Source: Clostridia bacterium (GTDB lineage Bacteria; Bacillota; Clostridia; Oscillospirales; CAG-272). From it: a stretch of DNA of 5,278 bases. Below are positions 1 through 5,278 of the stretch, piece by piece. The position numbers and the translations under genes were made by a program. The stretch is from positions 1 to 5,278 of the forward strand of contig JAFYRH010000139.1 of NCBI GenBank assembly GCA_017559555.1. Reading direction: 5' to 3'. Numbering within the stretch: the first letter of the stretch is position 1; every line of letters starts with the position of its first letter. The notes below the pieces were generated by a model that worked only from the letters and a program-made list of their open reading frames with translations, was not told where the DNA came from and searched no databases.

Positions 1-286
1 TACCACCATTTCCGAGGAATACATCTTTGCACAAATTGAAAGCTCCGAAGAAGAAGAGGATGATGAGTCCGCAACATCCGGTGCCACCAACAACAACCGT
101 ATCGTTGTTGTAACCTACGGTGACCGTGATGCAAATACATTTGAGAAGACTGCTTACAAGAGCATCATTCTCAACTACAACAGCTATGATGTTCGTGTTG
201 TTTACGAAAATCCGCTTGTTGACGGCGATGAACCCACACTGTACACAATTCCCAGTGGTGGCTACGTCGTTATTGAGTACAATTGA
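1..286 (+). CDS. C-terminal end of an upstream protein, possibly DUF5696-type, associated with the sugar transporter (5' truncated)
   Basis: An open frame enters at the left edge (first full codon at 2) and ends with TGA at 284-286, giving 94 visible residues. Seen: a short segment with ISEEYIFAQIE, then a strongly acidic low-complexity linker (SSEEEEDDESATSGATNNN), then a compact beta-rich tail with RIVVVTYGD, SIILNYNSYDVRVVY and, at the very end, YTIPSGGYVVIEYN. The tail pattern, with 'LNYNSYDV' followed by a glycine-rich 'G-[YF]-V-V-I' ending, resembles as I recall it the C-terminus of DUF5696 proteins. These are large, often exported proteins with a glycosidase-like region, commonly encoded beside carbohydrate ABC permeases in Clostridia. 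The stop lies 16 nt before the first permease start, so the gene is probably co-transcribed with the transporter. The catalytic or binding part is outside the window, so the function is not established. It could instead be another surface-associated carbohydrate-active protein with a similar final beta domain. Confidence 0.6.
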   Translation, partial: TTISEEYIFAQIESSEEEEDDESATSGATNNNRIVVVTYGDRDANTFEKTAYKSIILNYNSYDVRVVYENPLVDGDEPTLYTIPSGGYVVIEYN

Positions 287-302
287 GAGGAGGTAACTAT
301 TT

Positions 303-1286
303 ATGACAAATGAAGTAAAATTAAGCGCTCCCAAGCGTCGTAAAAAGATCGCCTCCCTTGACCGCCGCAAGGCACGTGCGGGTTGGTTCTTCGTACTTCC
401 TTTCTTAATTGGTTTTGTATTGATTTACCTGCCCATGGTTTGGCAATCCATTAACATCAGTTTCACCAACACCAGATTCCTTTCCGGTGGTGCTTACGAA
501 ATGAAGTGGGTTGGCTTCCAAAACTATATTGATGCGCTTCAGGTTGACCCTCAGTTTTCCCAAGTCCTTTTAACAGGACTTGGAAGCCTGGCGTTGGATA
601 TTCCCGCAATTCTGATCTTTTCGCTCTTTATGGCAATCATGCTCAACCAAAAAATGGTTGGTAGAGCAGTATTCCGTTCTATCTTCTTCATTCCCGTTGT
701 TCTTTCTACGGGTATTATGGAAGTTATTTCGGCAATGGACGTTTTGGGCGACTACATGGAAAGTGGCGAGGGTATCGACGACGGTTCCGGTAAGGGCGGT
801 GAGGCATTGGTATCTGCCGACGACCTGGCATTGTTGTTTGCCAACATGAAGGTTGGTGAAGGACTTGTTAAAACCGTTACCGATATGGTAAACAATATTT
901 TTGATATTGTTAACCGTTCCGGTGTACAAATGTTGATCTTCTTGGCAGCATTGCAATCCATTTCTCCCGCAATTTACGAGTCTTGTAAAATAGACGGCGC
1001 AACCTCGTGGGAGACCTTCTGGAAGATTACATTGCCAATGATCAGCCCGATGATTTTGGTAAACGGTATTTATACCATCATCGACTCCTTTACTACCGAA
1101 AGCAACCCCGTTATGGTATACGTACAATCCGTATACAGTGACGGTACCGGTGCGAACTACGGTAACAAGGCATCCTCTATCAGTACAGCAATGGCGTGGA
1201 TCTACTTCCTTATTGTAGGTTTGGTTGTTGCACTGATTGCAGCGATTATGTCCGGTTTCGTATTCTACCAACGTAAGAACGATTAA
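303..1286 (+). CDS. Carbohydrate ABC transporter permease, MalF/UgpA type
   Basis: One of the two membrane subunits of an ABC sugar importer (327 aa). The N-terminus is cytoplasmic and basic (KRRKK and RRKAR within residues 11-25), followed by membrane segments at about 27-48, 90-115, 122-143, 197-218, 245-262 and 296-322. The EAA loop that docks the ATPase is clear at about 225-245: YESCKIDGA followed by F and ITLP, preceded by AALQSISPAI, the usual MalF/UgpA lead-in. The start is set by AGGAGGT at 288-294, 8 nt before ATG. The length is slightly above the usual 290-310 aa. Residues about 146-196 are an acidic and glycine-rich stretch (EGIDDGSGKGGE) where relatives have a short tryptophan-containing loop; topology puts it outside the membrane. 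The next permease starts 17 nt downstream, typical of an operon pair. The class is certain; the substrate cannot be read from the sequence. No ATP-binding subunit is visible, so the ATPase is likely encoded elsewhere. Confidence 0.95.
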   Translation: MTNEVKLSAPKRRKKIASLDRRKARAGWFFVLPFLIGFVLIYLPMVWQSINISFTNTRFLSGGAYEMKWVGFQNYIDALQVDPQFSQVLLTGLGSLALDIPAILIFSLFMAIMLNQKMVGRAVFRSIFFIPVVLSTGIMEVISAMDVLGDYMESGEGIDDGSGKGGEALVSADDLALLFANMKVGEGLVKTVTDMVNNIFDIVNRSGVQMLIFLAALQSISPAIYESCKIDGATSWETFWKITLPMISPMILVNGIYTIIDSFTTESNPVMVYVQSVYSDGTGANYGNKASSISTAMAWIYFLIVGLVVALIAAIMSGFVFYQRKND

Positions 1287-1303
1287 GAAAGGAGGAGACA
1301 AAA

Positions 1304-2488
1304 ATGAACGCACAAAACACTGAAAAGAAGCCGATGGTCAAGCGTGAAACAAAGAACAAGATTCGCGTTGAATTTGACCGCACACCGCTTGTTGAAAGAT
1401 TAAAAGCAAAGTTTCTCTCCTTCTATTTCTTGCAAAAGGTAGCCATTGCGATTTTTCGCATGGTACTGATGGTAGGTATTTCCTACATCGTTCTTTTCCC
1501 CTTCCTTAGCAAGATTACAGGTTCGATCATGGCTCCCGAGGATTTCCTCGACCCGACCGTTTTGATGATTCCCAAGCATATCTCCTTTGATATTTACGAA
1601 GCAATCGTTACAGAGTTGGGATATTTCAGCGCACTGGGTAACACGTTTGTACTTTCTTTCTCAACCGCAGTTATCCAAATGCTGATTTGTAGCTTGATTG
1701 GTTACGGATTTGCAAAGTTCAAATTCCGCGGCCGCAATCTCATTTTCGTATTGGTTATGGTCACCATGATCATTCCTCACCAAACCCTGCAGCACGCAAT
1801 GTTCTTGGAGTTCCGTAACTTCGACATTTTGGGCATCGTTCGTTTGCTCAAGGGCGGCGGAATTCAAATCTTTGATTGGAACATTACGCAACTCGGCGAA
1901 GGCGTTGCCGAATTCTTCGCAAATCTTGATATTCTGCCCGATGAAATCATTATCGGTGTAGACGAATTTGGCGATGACGTAGGCATGGAATTCAGACAGA
2001 CGGGTGTCAACATTTCGGGAACCTATCTGCCCCTGATTCTGCTTTCCATTACAGGTTTGGCATTTAAGAACGGTTTGTACATCTTCTTGCTCCGTCAGTT
2101 CTTCCGTGGAATTCCGGATGAACTTGAAGAGTCGGCATACATGGATGGCTGCGGCACTTTCCGCACCTTCGTTCAAATCATTCTGCCTCTTTCCATCCCC
2201 ATGATGGTAACCGTATTCCTGTTTGCGTTCTGCTGGCAATGGACTGACGACTTCTATGTTGGTAAGATTATCGATATGAGCGGTCTTTACAACCAACAAA
2301 TGCTGGTTGATATCGTTCTTGATATTCCTCCTTCCTTGAAGAACGCTTTGCCTTCGGGACAAAAGCTTTACGATACCGCTATTAGAAACACCAATGGTTT
2401 GATGATTATCGCACCTCTGGTTGTTCTTTACGCTTTCTGCCAGAACTTCCTTGTTCAGGGCATTGAGCACTCCGGTATCGCCAACTAA
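1304..2488 (+). CDS. Carbohydrate ABC transporter permease, MalG/UgpE type, with enlarged loop
   Basis: Partner membrane subunit (394 aa) of the same sugar importer. Membrane segments are visible at about 46-68, 109-133, 145-165, 240-262, 292-312 and 363-385. The short link GYGFAKFKFRGRN (133-145) is typical of MalG-type proteins. The EAA loop is at about 272-299, with DELEESAYMDGCGTF and IILPLSIP, preceded by LLRQFFRGIP. The C-terminus FLVQGIEHSG matches the usual 'FVQG' ending. ATG 1304 is supported by AAAGGAGG at 1288-1295, 8 nt upstream. The protein is about 100 residues longer than the usual 275-300. The excess is an N-terminal cytoplasmic extension of about 40 residues plus an acidic insertion at about 180-235 between segments 3 and 4, predicted to be extracytoplasmic. 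In the EAA loop the usual second alanine of 'EAA' is replaced (EESAYMDGC), with the key DG retained. It is followed by a terminator about 90 nt downstream, so it is probably the last gene of its operon. Confidence 0.95.
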   Translation: MNAQNTEKKPMVKRETKNKIRVEFDRTPLVERLKAKFLSFYFLQKVAIAIFRMVLMVGISYIVLFPFLSKITGSIMAPEDFLDPTVLMIPKHISFDIYEAIVTELGYFSALGNTFVLSFSTAVIQMLICSLIGYGFAKFKFRGRNLIFVLVMVTMIIPHQTLQHAMFLEFRNFDILGIVRLLKGGGIQIFDWNITQLGEGVAEFFANLDILPDEIIIGVDEFGDDVGMEFRQTGVNISGTYLPLILLSITGLAFKNGLYIFLLRQFFRGIPDELEESAYMDGCGTFRTFVQIILPLSIPMMVTVFLFAFCWQWTDDFYVGKIIDMSGLYNQQMLVDIVLDIPPSLKNALPSGQKLYDTAIRNTNGLMIIAPLVVLYAFCQNFLVQGIEHSGIAN

Positions 2489-2504
2489 TACGGGGGCGTC
2501 GCAC

Positions 2505-2530
2505 TTCGCGCAGAACAAAAGCCACGCGAA
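2505..2530 (+). other. Weak hairpin just after the permease stop
   Basis: TTCGCG (2505-2510) is the exact inverted repeat of CGCGAA (2525-2530), separated by a 14-nt loop. Flanking GGGG (2492-2495) and CCCC (2538-2541) could close an outer stem. It starts within 20 nt of the permease stop and has no U-run after it. If real, it would be a 3' stability structure rather than a terminator. A 6-bp repeat of this kind can arise by chance. Confidence 0.3.
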
Positions 2531-2576
2531 AGGGCAACCCCAAACACAATGGATTTTTAACAATCTATATAAGGTT

Positions 2577-2610
2577 GAAACCCACCGAGCATTCGGTGGG
2601 TTTCTTCATT
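2577..2610 (+). terminator. Rho-independent terminator of the transporter operon
   Basis: A perfect 12-bp stem, GAAACCCACCGA (2577-2588) paired with TCGGTGGGTTTC (2593-2604), closes on a GCAT tetraloop. It is followed by a T-rich tract (TTCATTATTTAT). It lies 88 nt after the stop of the second permease and 174 nt before the -10 box of the next promoter's -35/-10 pair ends the gap, so it fits as the end of the transporter transcript. The U-tract is interrupted, so some read-through into the GH31 gene is possible. Confidence 0.88.
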
Positions 2611-2614
2611 ATTT

Positions 2615-2634
2615 ATGTGGCTTTTTAGCCACGT
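2615..2634 (+). other. Second small hairpin overlapping the terminator tail
   Basis: GTGGCT (2617-2622) pairs exactly with AGCCAC (2627-2632) around a TTTT loop, and an A-U and a G-U pair can extend the stem to 2615/2634. A short GTTT follows. It begins directly after the U-rich tail of the main terminator, so it may act as a back-up terminator or as a 3' processing structure. On the minus strand it is followed by an A/T-rich tract, but no minus-strand gene needs it. Confidence 0.45.
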
Positions 2635-2645
2635 TTGACCTCTCT

Positions 2646-2663
2646 GCCGTACGCATGTACGGC
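2646..2663 (+). other. Third hairpin with the same GCAT loop
   Basis: GCCGTAC (2646-2652) is the exact inverted repeat of GTACGGC (2657-2663) around a GCAT tetraloop, the same loop as in the main terminator 57 nt upstream. No U-run follows (the next bases are GACGAAAGG), so it is not a conventional terminator. It could be a degenerate terminator, part of a structured RNA or a protein-binding dyad. The function is unknown. Confidence 0.45.
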
Positions 2664-2784
2664 GACGAAAGGCCAATCGTGTCTTCTGCATCAAAGCTCG
2701 ACATCCCCCGTGTTGTTTGTTTGTGCTTTTTACACACAGGTGCGAAAAAAGATTGAGAAAACGCAACAAAATCTCGCTAAATGA

Positions 2785-2813
2785 TTGACAAAAACACTTT
2801 TATATGGTAAAAT
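2785..2813 (+). promoter_or_regulatory. Sigma-A-type promoter for the GH31 gene
   Basis: A consensus -35 box TTGACA (2785-2790), an ideal 17-nt spacer and a -10 box TAAAAT (2808-2813, five of six matches to TATAAT) lie 74 nt before the GH31 start codon. The spacer ends in TATATGG, without an extended TG at the usual position. Transcription would start near 2820. The sequence upstream of the -35 is A-rich (2745-2772), which could help RNA polymerase binding. The promoter lies after the transporter terminator, so the GH31 gene has its own transcript. Confidence 0.88.
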
Positions 2814-2848
2814 GTGAGCAACGGATATATCCCCGTTCGAATCCTCAC
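2814..2848 (+). promoter_or_regulatory. Inverted repeat at the predicted transcription start; candidate operator or 5' hairpin
   Basis: Two nested inverted repeats sit directly after the -10 box: GTGAG (2814-2818) with CTCAC (2844-2848), and AACGG (2820-2824) with CCGTT (2833-2837). The centre holds the exact 10-bp palindrome GGATATATCC (2823-2832). A dyad overlapping the transcription start is a classic site for a repressor, such as a LacI- or GntR-type sugar regulator. The same bases could fold at the 5' end of the mRNA. No regulator gene is in the window, so which one applies is inference. Confidence 0.5.
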
Positions 2849-2870
2849 TTGAGAGGAAATTCATACAGCA

Positions 2871-2877
2871 AAAAGGA
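2871..2877 (+). promoter_or_regulatory. Ribosome binding site deciding the GH31 start
   Basis: AAAAGGA (2871-2877) lies 10 nt before ATG 2888. It is weaker than the AGGAGG sites of the two permeases. A nearer ATG at 2880 reads only three codons before a stop (TGA at 2889-2891) and overlaps the chosen start. An in-frame ATG at 2804 falls inside the promoter, so it would not be on the transcript. ATG 2888 is therefore the best start. Confidence 0.7.
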
Positions 2878-2887
2878 ATATGCAATT

Positions 2888-5278
2888 ATGAACAAGGCAC
2901 CCTGCAAAACCGATATTAAGGTTAGTCGCGGCGCGGCTGTTAAGGATGTTGTAGCATCCGCAAAGGCGTTGAAATTTGTAAACGCAAATGGCATTTCTTT
3001 CCGTTTGACCTATGAGGGCATTCACGGTTGGAGATTGCAAAGCAGTAAGAACGGCAAATTTGACGATATGGGCGCATGCCAAATGCTTGCTCAATTTATG
3101 AACGAGCAGCTGGGTGGCAAGGCACAAAAGCTCACAATCGTTGCTAATAAAAACACAGTAACCCTCACCGAAAAGAAGGGAACCAAGGCGATTTTGTCCT
3201 TGGGTAAGGAATTCTCTCTGCAATTCGTTACTCCCGAAGGTAAGGTTATCACCGAATTGACCGACATCGCTTACGTAGGCAAGAGAACTATCGTTAAGGG
3301 TACTCTCGAAGCAGGCGAAGCTATCTACGGTGGCGGTGAGCGTCTTGACGCGCTCAACAAGAGAGGCAGTGCATTCGAGCTCCGTACCTGCGACGGTTGG
3401 AACAACTCCGGCACGACCTACGTTGTTATCCCCACCTTTTTGACAACTCGTGGCGGCGGTATGTTCTTCAACCGCAACGAGGCTGCTAACGTTGACTTCG
3501 GCAAGGAAGTAGAAAACGAGTGGTTCTATTCTGTTCGCGAAAGCGAAATCGACTGCTATTTCTATCCCACGGGCAACATGGCAGATGTTCTGCAAGGCTA
3601 CACCGAATTGGCAGGTCACGCATATATGCCCACCCCTTGGATGCAGGGCATGCACCTCTGCCGCTACACCCCCGATTTCCGCTGGTTCGAAAAAGACTAC
3701 AAGTGGGCAACCATCGAAGAGGTTGAAAACTGGCAAGAGCTTTATGCTCAAGTAAACGGTGAGTACGTATCTCTCGCTACTCTTGATGCTGATGCACGCG
3801 CTGCAGAAAAGATCTACTTTGCAAAGAAGGAAGACGGTTCTTATGTACGCAAGTACGTTAAGAACGATGCAGGCGAGGTTATGAGCAGTGGTCCCAAGGG
3901 CAACCCCGGCGGTAGCAGCTGCAAGACCATTATGACCAACTACATCAATGCAGATATGAAGCCTGAAGCCGCAAGTATGGAAGCACGCGAGTGGGCACAG
4001 TGCTTTAACGATACCGATGTAAGCCGCGCAGATAAAGAAGATCTGCGTAAGTCCATCGAGTGGTTGCACGATCACGGTATGCGCGCAATGGTTTACATTC
4101 GCGTAGGCGGCACTTACACCTCCAACATTGGCTTCAAGGACGAATATCGCGTTCACGCTGACGTTGAAGTTACCAACGCAGACGGAACCGTTACCGTTCG
4201 CGAGAACACCGTAGGTATCCCGTGGATCCTCGGCACCGGTGACAACCCTGACGTTGTTCGCGGTTCTGCCGATATCAAGACCTGCGACTATCTCGACATC
4301 ACCAACGAAGAAGCTACCGACTGGTACTTTGGCAAGATTTGGGGCGAGATGATCGAAATGGGTATGGACGGTGTTAAGATCGACTTCTGCGAAGTTATGC
4401 CCGAAGGCGAAAAGCAAATCGGCATCACCAAGACACACTATAAGTGGAAGAGACCCGAGCTCTTCACCCCCGGCACCGAGTACCACGCATACCCCGTATA
4501 CTTCATTTCCGCATTCTACAAGAAGATGATCGAGCTCAAGGCACCAAAGGGCCTTAAGGATGGCTTTATGGTATTCGTACGCGGCGGTGGTATCGGTTCT
4601 CAACGTAACCCCTACATGTGGTCCGGTGACCAAGCGCGCGACTACGCAAAGCTTGACGACCAACTCTTCGCAACCGTAAACTGCGGTCTGTCCGGTCTGC
4701 CTTACATGTCCTTCGATATGTCCGGCTATGCGTACTTCCGCACCGATTACCACAAGATTGGTAAAGAGAAAGAATCCGACATCTTCGTTCGCGGTCTTGA
4801 GTTCACAACCTTCATGACCCAAATGCAAACACACGGAGACGTACGTCACGCGTATGAAATGACCGAGGATGCACAACAAATTTACCGCAACTATACAAGA
4901 CTCCACACCGAGCTCATTCCTTACATGCAAAAGTACTCCAAGATCGCGTGTGACACGGGTATGCCTCCCGTACGTCACCTCGTTCTCAACTACATGAACG
5001 ACGCAAACGTTTACAACGTAGAGGATGAATTCCTTCTTGGTGAAGGTCTGCTTGTAGCTCCCATTTTGGCAGGCGACACCTTCGAGCGTGAAGTTTATCT
5101 GCCCGAGGGCACATGGACAGAGCTCCTCACCGGTGAGGTTATCGAGGGTGGCAAGACCGTTTCCGCCAAGGCGAACATCGGTCAAATTCCCGTATATCTC
5201 AATAACTCCTCCAAGGATGCTGCAGAGCTTGCTCCCATCTTTGACGGTATCAACTGGTACAACATCAAAAACTGGAAA
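2888..5278 (+). CDS. Glycoside hydrolase family 31 enzyme (alpha-glucosidase/alpha-xylosidase-like), 3' end beyond the window
   Basis: The frame is open from ATG 2888 to the window edge: 797 codons without a stop. The N-terminal beta-sandwich carries the GH31 signature YGGGERLDALNKRG (147-160). The barrel begins near PWMQGMHLCRY (to 260). The predicted nucleophile is D499 in GVKIDFCEVMP, compare KTDFGERIP of the alpha-xylosidase YicI. The predicted acid/base is D581 in WSGDQ, preceded by R565 in RGGGIGSQRNP. Also conserved are D610 in SFDMSGY and H649 in QTHGD. The C-terminal beta domain starts at EDEFLLGEGLLVAPIL (712-727), followed by VYLPEGTW. Family members hydrolyse or transfer alpha-linked glucose or xylose with retention. 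No signal peptide is seen, so it is probably cytoplasmic and acts on sugar brought in by the neighbouring transporter. Residues about 287-345 look like an insertion in the barrel. The exact substrate is not predictable; family membership is very likely. Confidence 0.93.
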   Translation, partial: MNKAPCKTDIKVSRGAAVKDVVASAKALKFVNANGISFRLTYEGIHGWRLQSSKNGKFDDMGACQMLAQFMNEQLGGKAQKLTIVANKNTVTLTEKKGTKAILSLGKEFSLQFVTPEGKVITELTDIAYVGKRTIVKGTLEAGEAIYGGGERLDALNKRGSAFELRTCDGWNNSGTTYVVIPTFLTTRGGGMFFNRNEAANVDFGKEVENEWFYSVRESEIDCYFYPTGNMADVLQGYTELAGHAYMPTPWMQGMHLCRYTPDFRWFEKDYKWATIEEVENWQELYAQVNGEYVSLATLDADARAAEKIYFAKKEDGSYVRKYVKNDAGEVMSSGPKGNPGGSSCKTIMTNYINADMKPEAASMEAREWAQCFNDTDVSRADKEDLRKSIEWLHDHGMRAMVYIRVGGTYTSNIGFKDEYRVHADVEVTNADGTVTVRENTVGIPWILGTGDNPDVVRGSADIKTCDYLDITNEEATDWYFGKIWGEMIEMGMDGVKIDFCEVMPEGEKQIGITKTHYKWKRPELFTPGTEYHAYPVYFISAFYKKMIELKAPKGLKDGFMVFVRGGGIGSQRNPYMWSGDQARDYAKLDDQLFATVNCGLSGLPYMSFDMSGYAYFRTDYHKIGKEKESDIFVRGLEFTTFMTQMQTHGDVRHAYEMTEDAQQIYRNYTRLHTELIPYMQKYSKIACDTGMPPVRHLVLNYMNDANVYNVEDEFLLGEGLLVAPILAGDTFEREVYLPEGTWTELLTGEVIEGGKTVSAKANIGQIPVYLNNSSKDAAELAPIFDGINWYNIKNWK

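Larger units (their letters stand above)
2489..2887. other. 399-nt intergenic region: operon end, hairpins, promoter and leader of the GH31 gene
   Basis: No convincing coding sequence lies here. From left to right it holds a GC-rich hairpin, a Rho-independent terminator, two further short hairpins, an A/T-rich stretch at about 2664-2784 in which I recognise nothing, a sigma-A-type promoter, an inverted repeat over the predicted transcription start, and the GH31 ribosome binding site. A frame running into the region from inside the second permease (to 2756) has no family resemblance. It exists only because it overlaps the permease and is not a gene. No tRNA, known riboswitch or CRISPR repeat is recognised. 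Confidence 0.8.

Noticed and set aside
570..1313. Minus-strand open frame opposite the first permease
   Set aside because: The sense frame encodes an unmistakable permease with an EAA loop. The opposite translation has no recognisable domain and lies in the same mirror register.
1661..2563. Minus-strand open frame opposite the second permease
   Set aside because: Same situation: it is a mirror of a clear permease gene and shows no family resemblance.
2421..2756. 111-codon + strand frame running from the permease end through the intergenic region
   Set aside because: It crosses the permease stop and the terminator hairpin, has no good ribosome site and its translation looks random.
2756..2769. 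Possible catabolite-responsive (cre) site around AAAACGCAAC upstream of the GH31 promoter
   Set aside because: About three mismatches to TGWAARCGYTWNCW, including the first T and the right half, so it is too weak to claim.
2489..2784. Riboswitch, small RNA or CRISPR array in the intergenic region
   Set aside because: No conserved riboswitch core and no evenly spaced repeats were recognised. The hairpins are explained at least in part by termination.
2829..2850. tRNA-like T-arm sequence GTTCGAATC after the GH31 promoter
   Set aside because: The loop resembles a T-loop, but the flanks CCCCG and CCTCA pair only at the first position. No acceptor, D or anticodon arms are present.
2880..2891. 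Three-codon open frame (ATG CAA TTA TGA) overlapping the GH31 start
   Set aside because: It lies only 2 nt after the Shine-Dalgarno core, too close for initiation, and such a short frame is expected by chance.
2861..5185. 774-codon minus-strand open frame
   Set aside because: It is in exact codon register opposite a clear GH31 gene. Its translation is rich in Cys, Val and His with no family resemblance, and its openness follows from codon bias in the sense gene.

Overview
The window looks like Bacillota (Clostridia-type) DNA. It has strong AGGAGG Shine-Dalgarno sites 8 nt before ATG starts, tight same-strand gene spacing, a Rho-independent terminator and a sigma-A-type promoter. GC content looks moderate by eye (not calculated). 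The genus cannot be named from this sequence.

Layout: all genes are on the + strand. (1) Positions 1-286 hold the last 94 codons of an upstream gene. Its C-terminus, after a very acidic linker, resembles that of DUF5696-type proteins, which often sit beside sugar ABC transporters in Clostridia; this assignment is from memory and tentative. (2) Positions 303-1286 encode a MalF/UgpA-type permease and (3) 1304-2488 a MalG/UgpE-type permease. Both have clear EAA loops and both have an enlarged loop predicted to lie outside the cell, between membrane segments 3 and 4. The three genes are separated by only 16 and 17 nt and are almost certainly one operon. (4) Positions 2489-2887 are non-coding: four hairpins, one of them a 12-bp terminator, then a promoter with a perfect -35 box and an inverted repeat at the predicted transcription start. 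(5) Position 2888 to the window end is a large glycoside hydrolase family 31 enzyme, 797 codons visible and still open. It has recognisable catalytic aspartates and about 60 extra residues inside the barrel domain.

How they fit together: the permeases would form the membrane channel of an ABC importer for an oligosaccharide or glycoside. The solute-binding protein and ATPase are not in the window; the ATPase may be a shared MsmX/MsmK-type protein encoded elsewhere. The GH31 enzyme has no signal peptide, so it would act in the cytoplasm on the imported alpha-linked sugar. It has its own promoter, so it can be controlled separately from the transporter.

The parts belong to known families, and no wholly new system is evident. 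The most unusual points are the matched permease loop insertions, the GH31 barrel insertion and the dyad at the GH31 transcription start.
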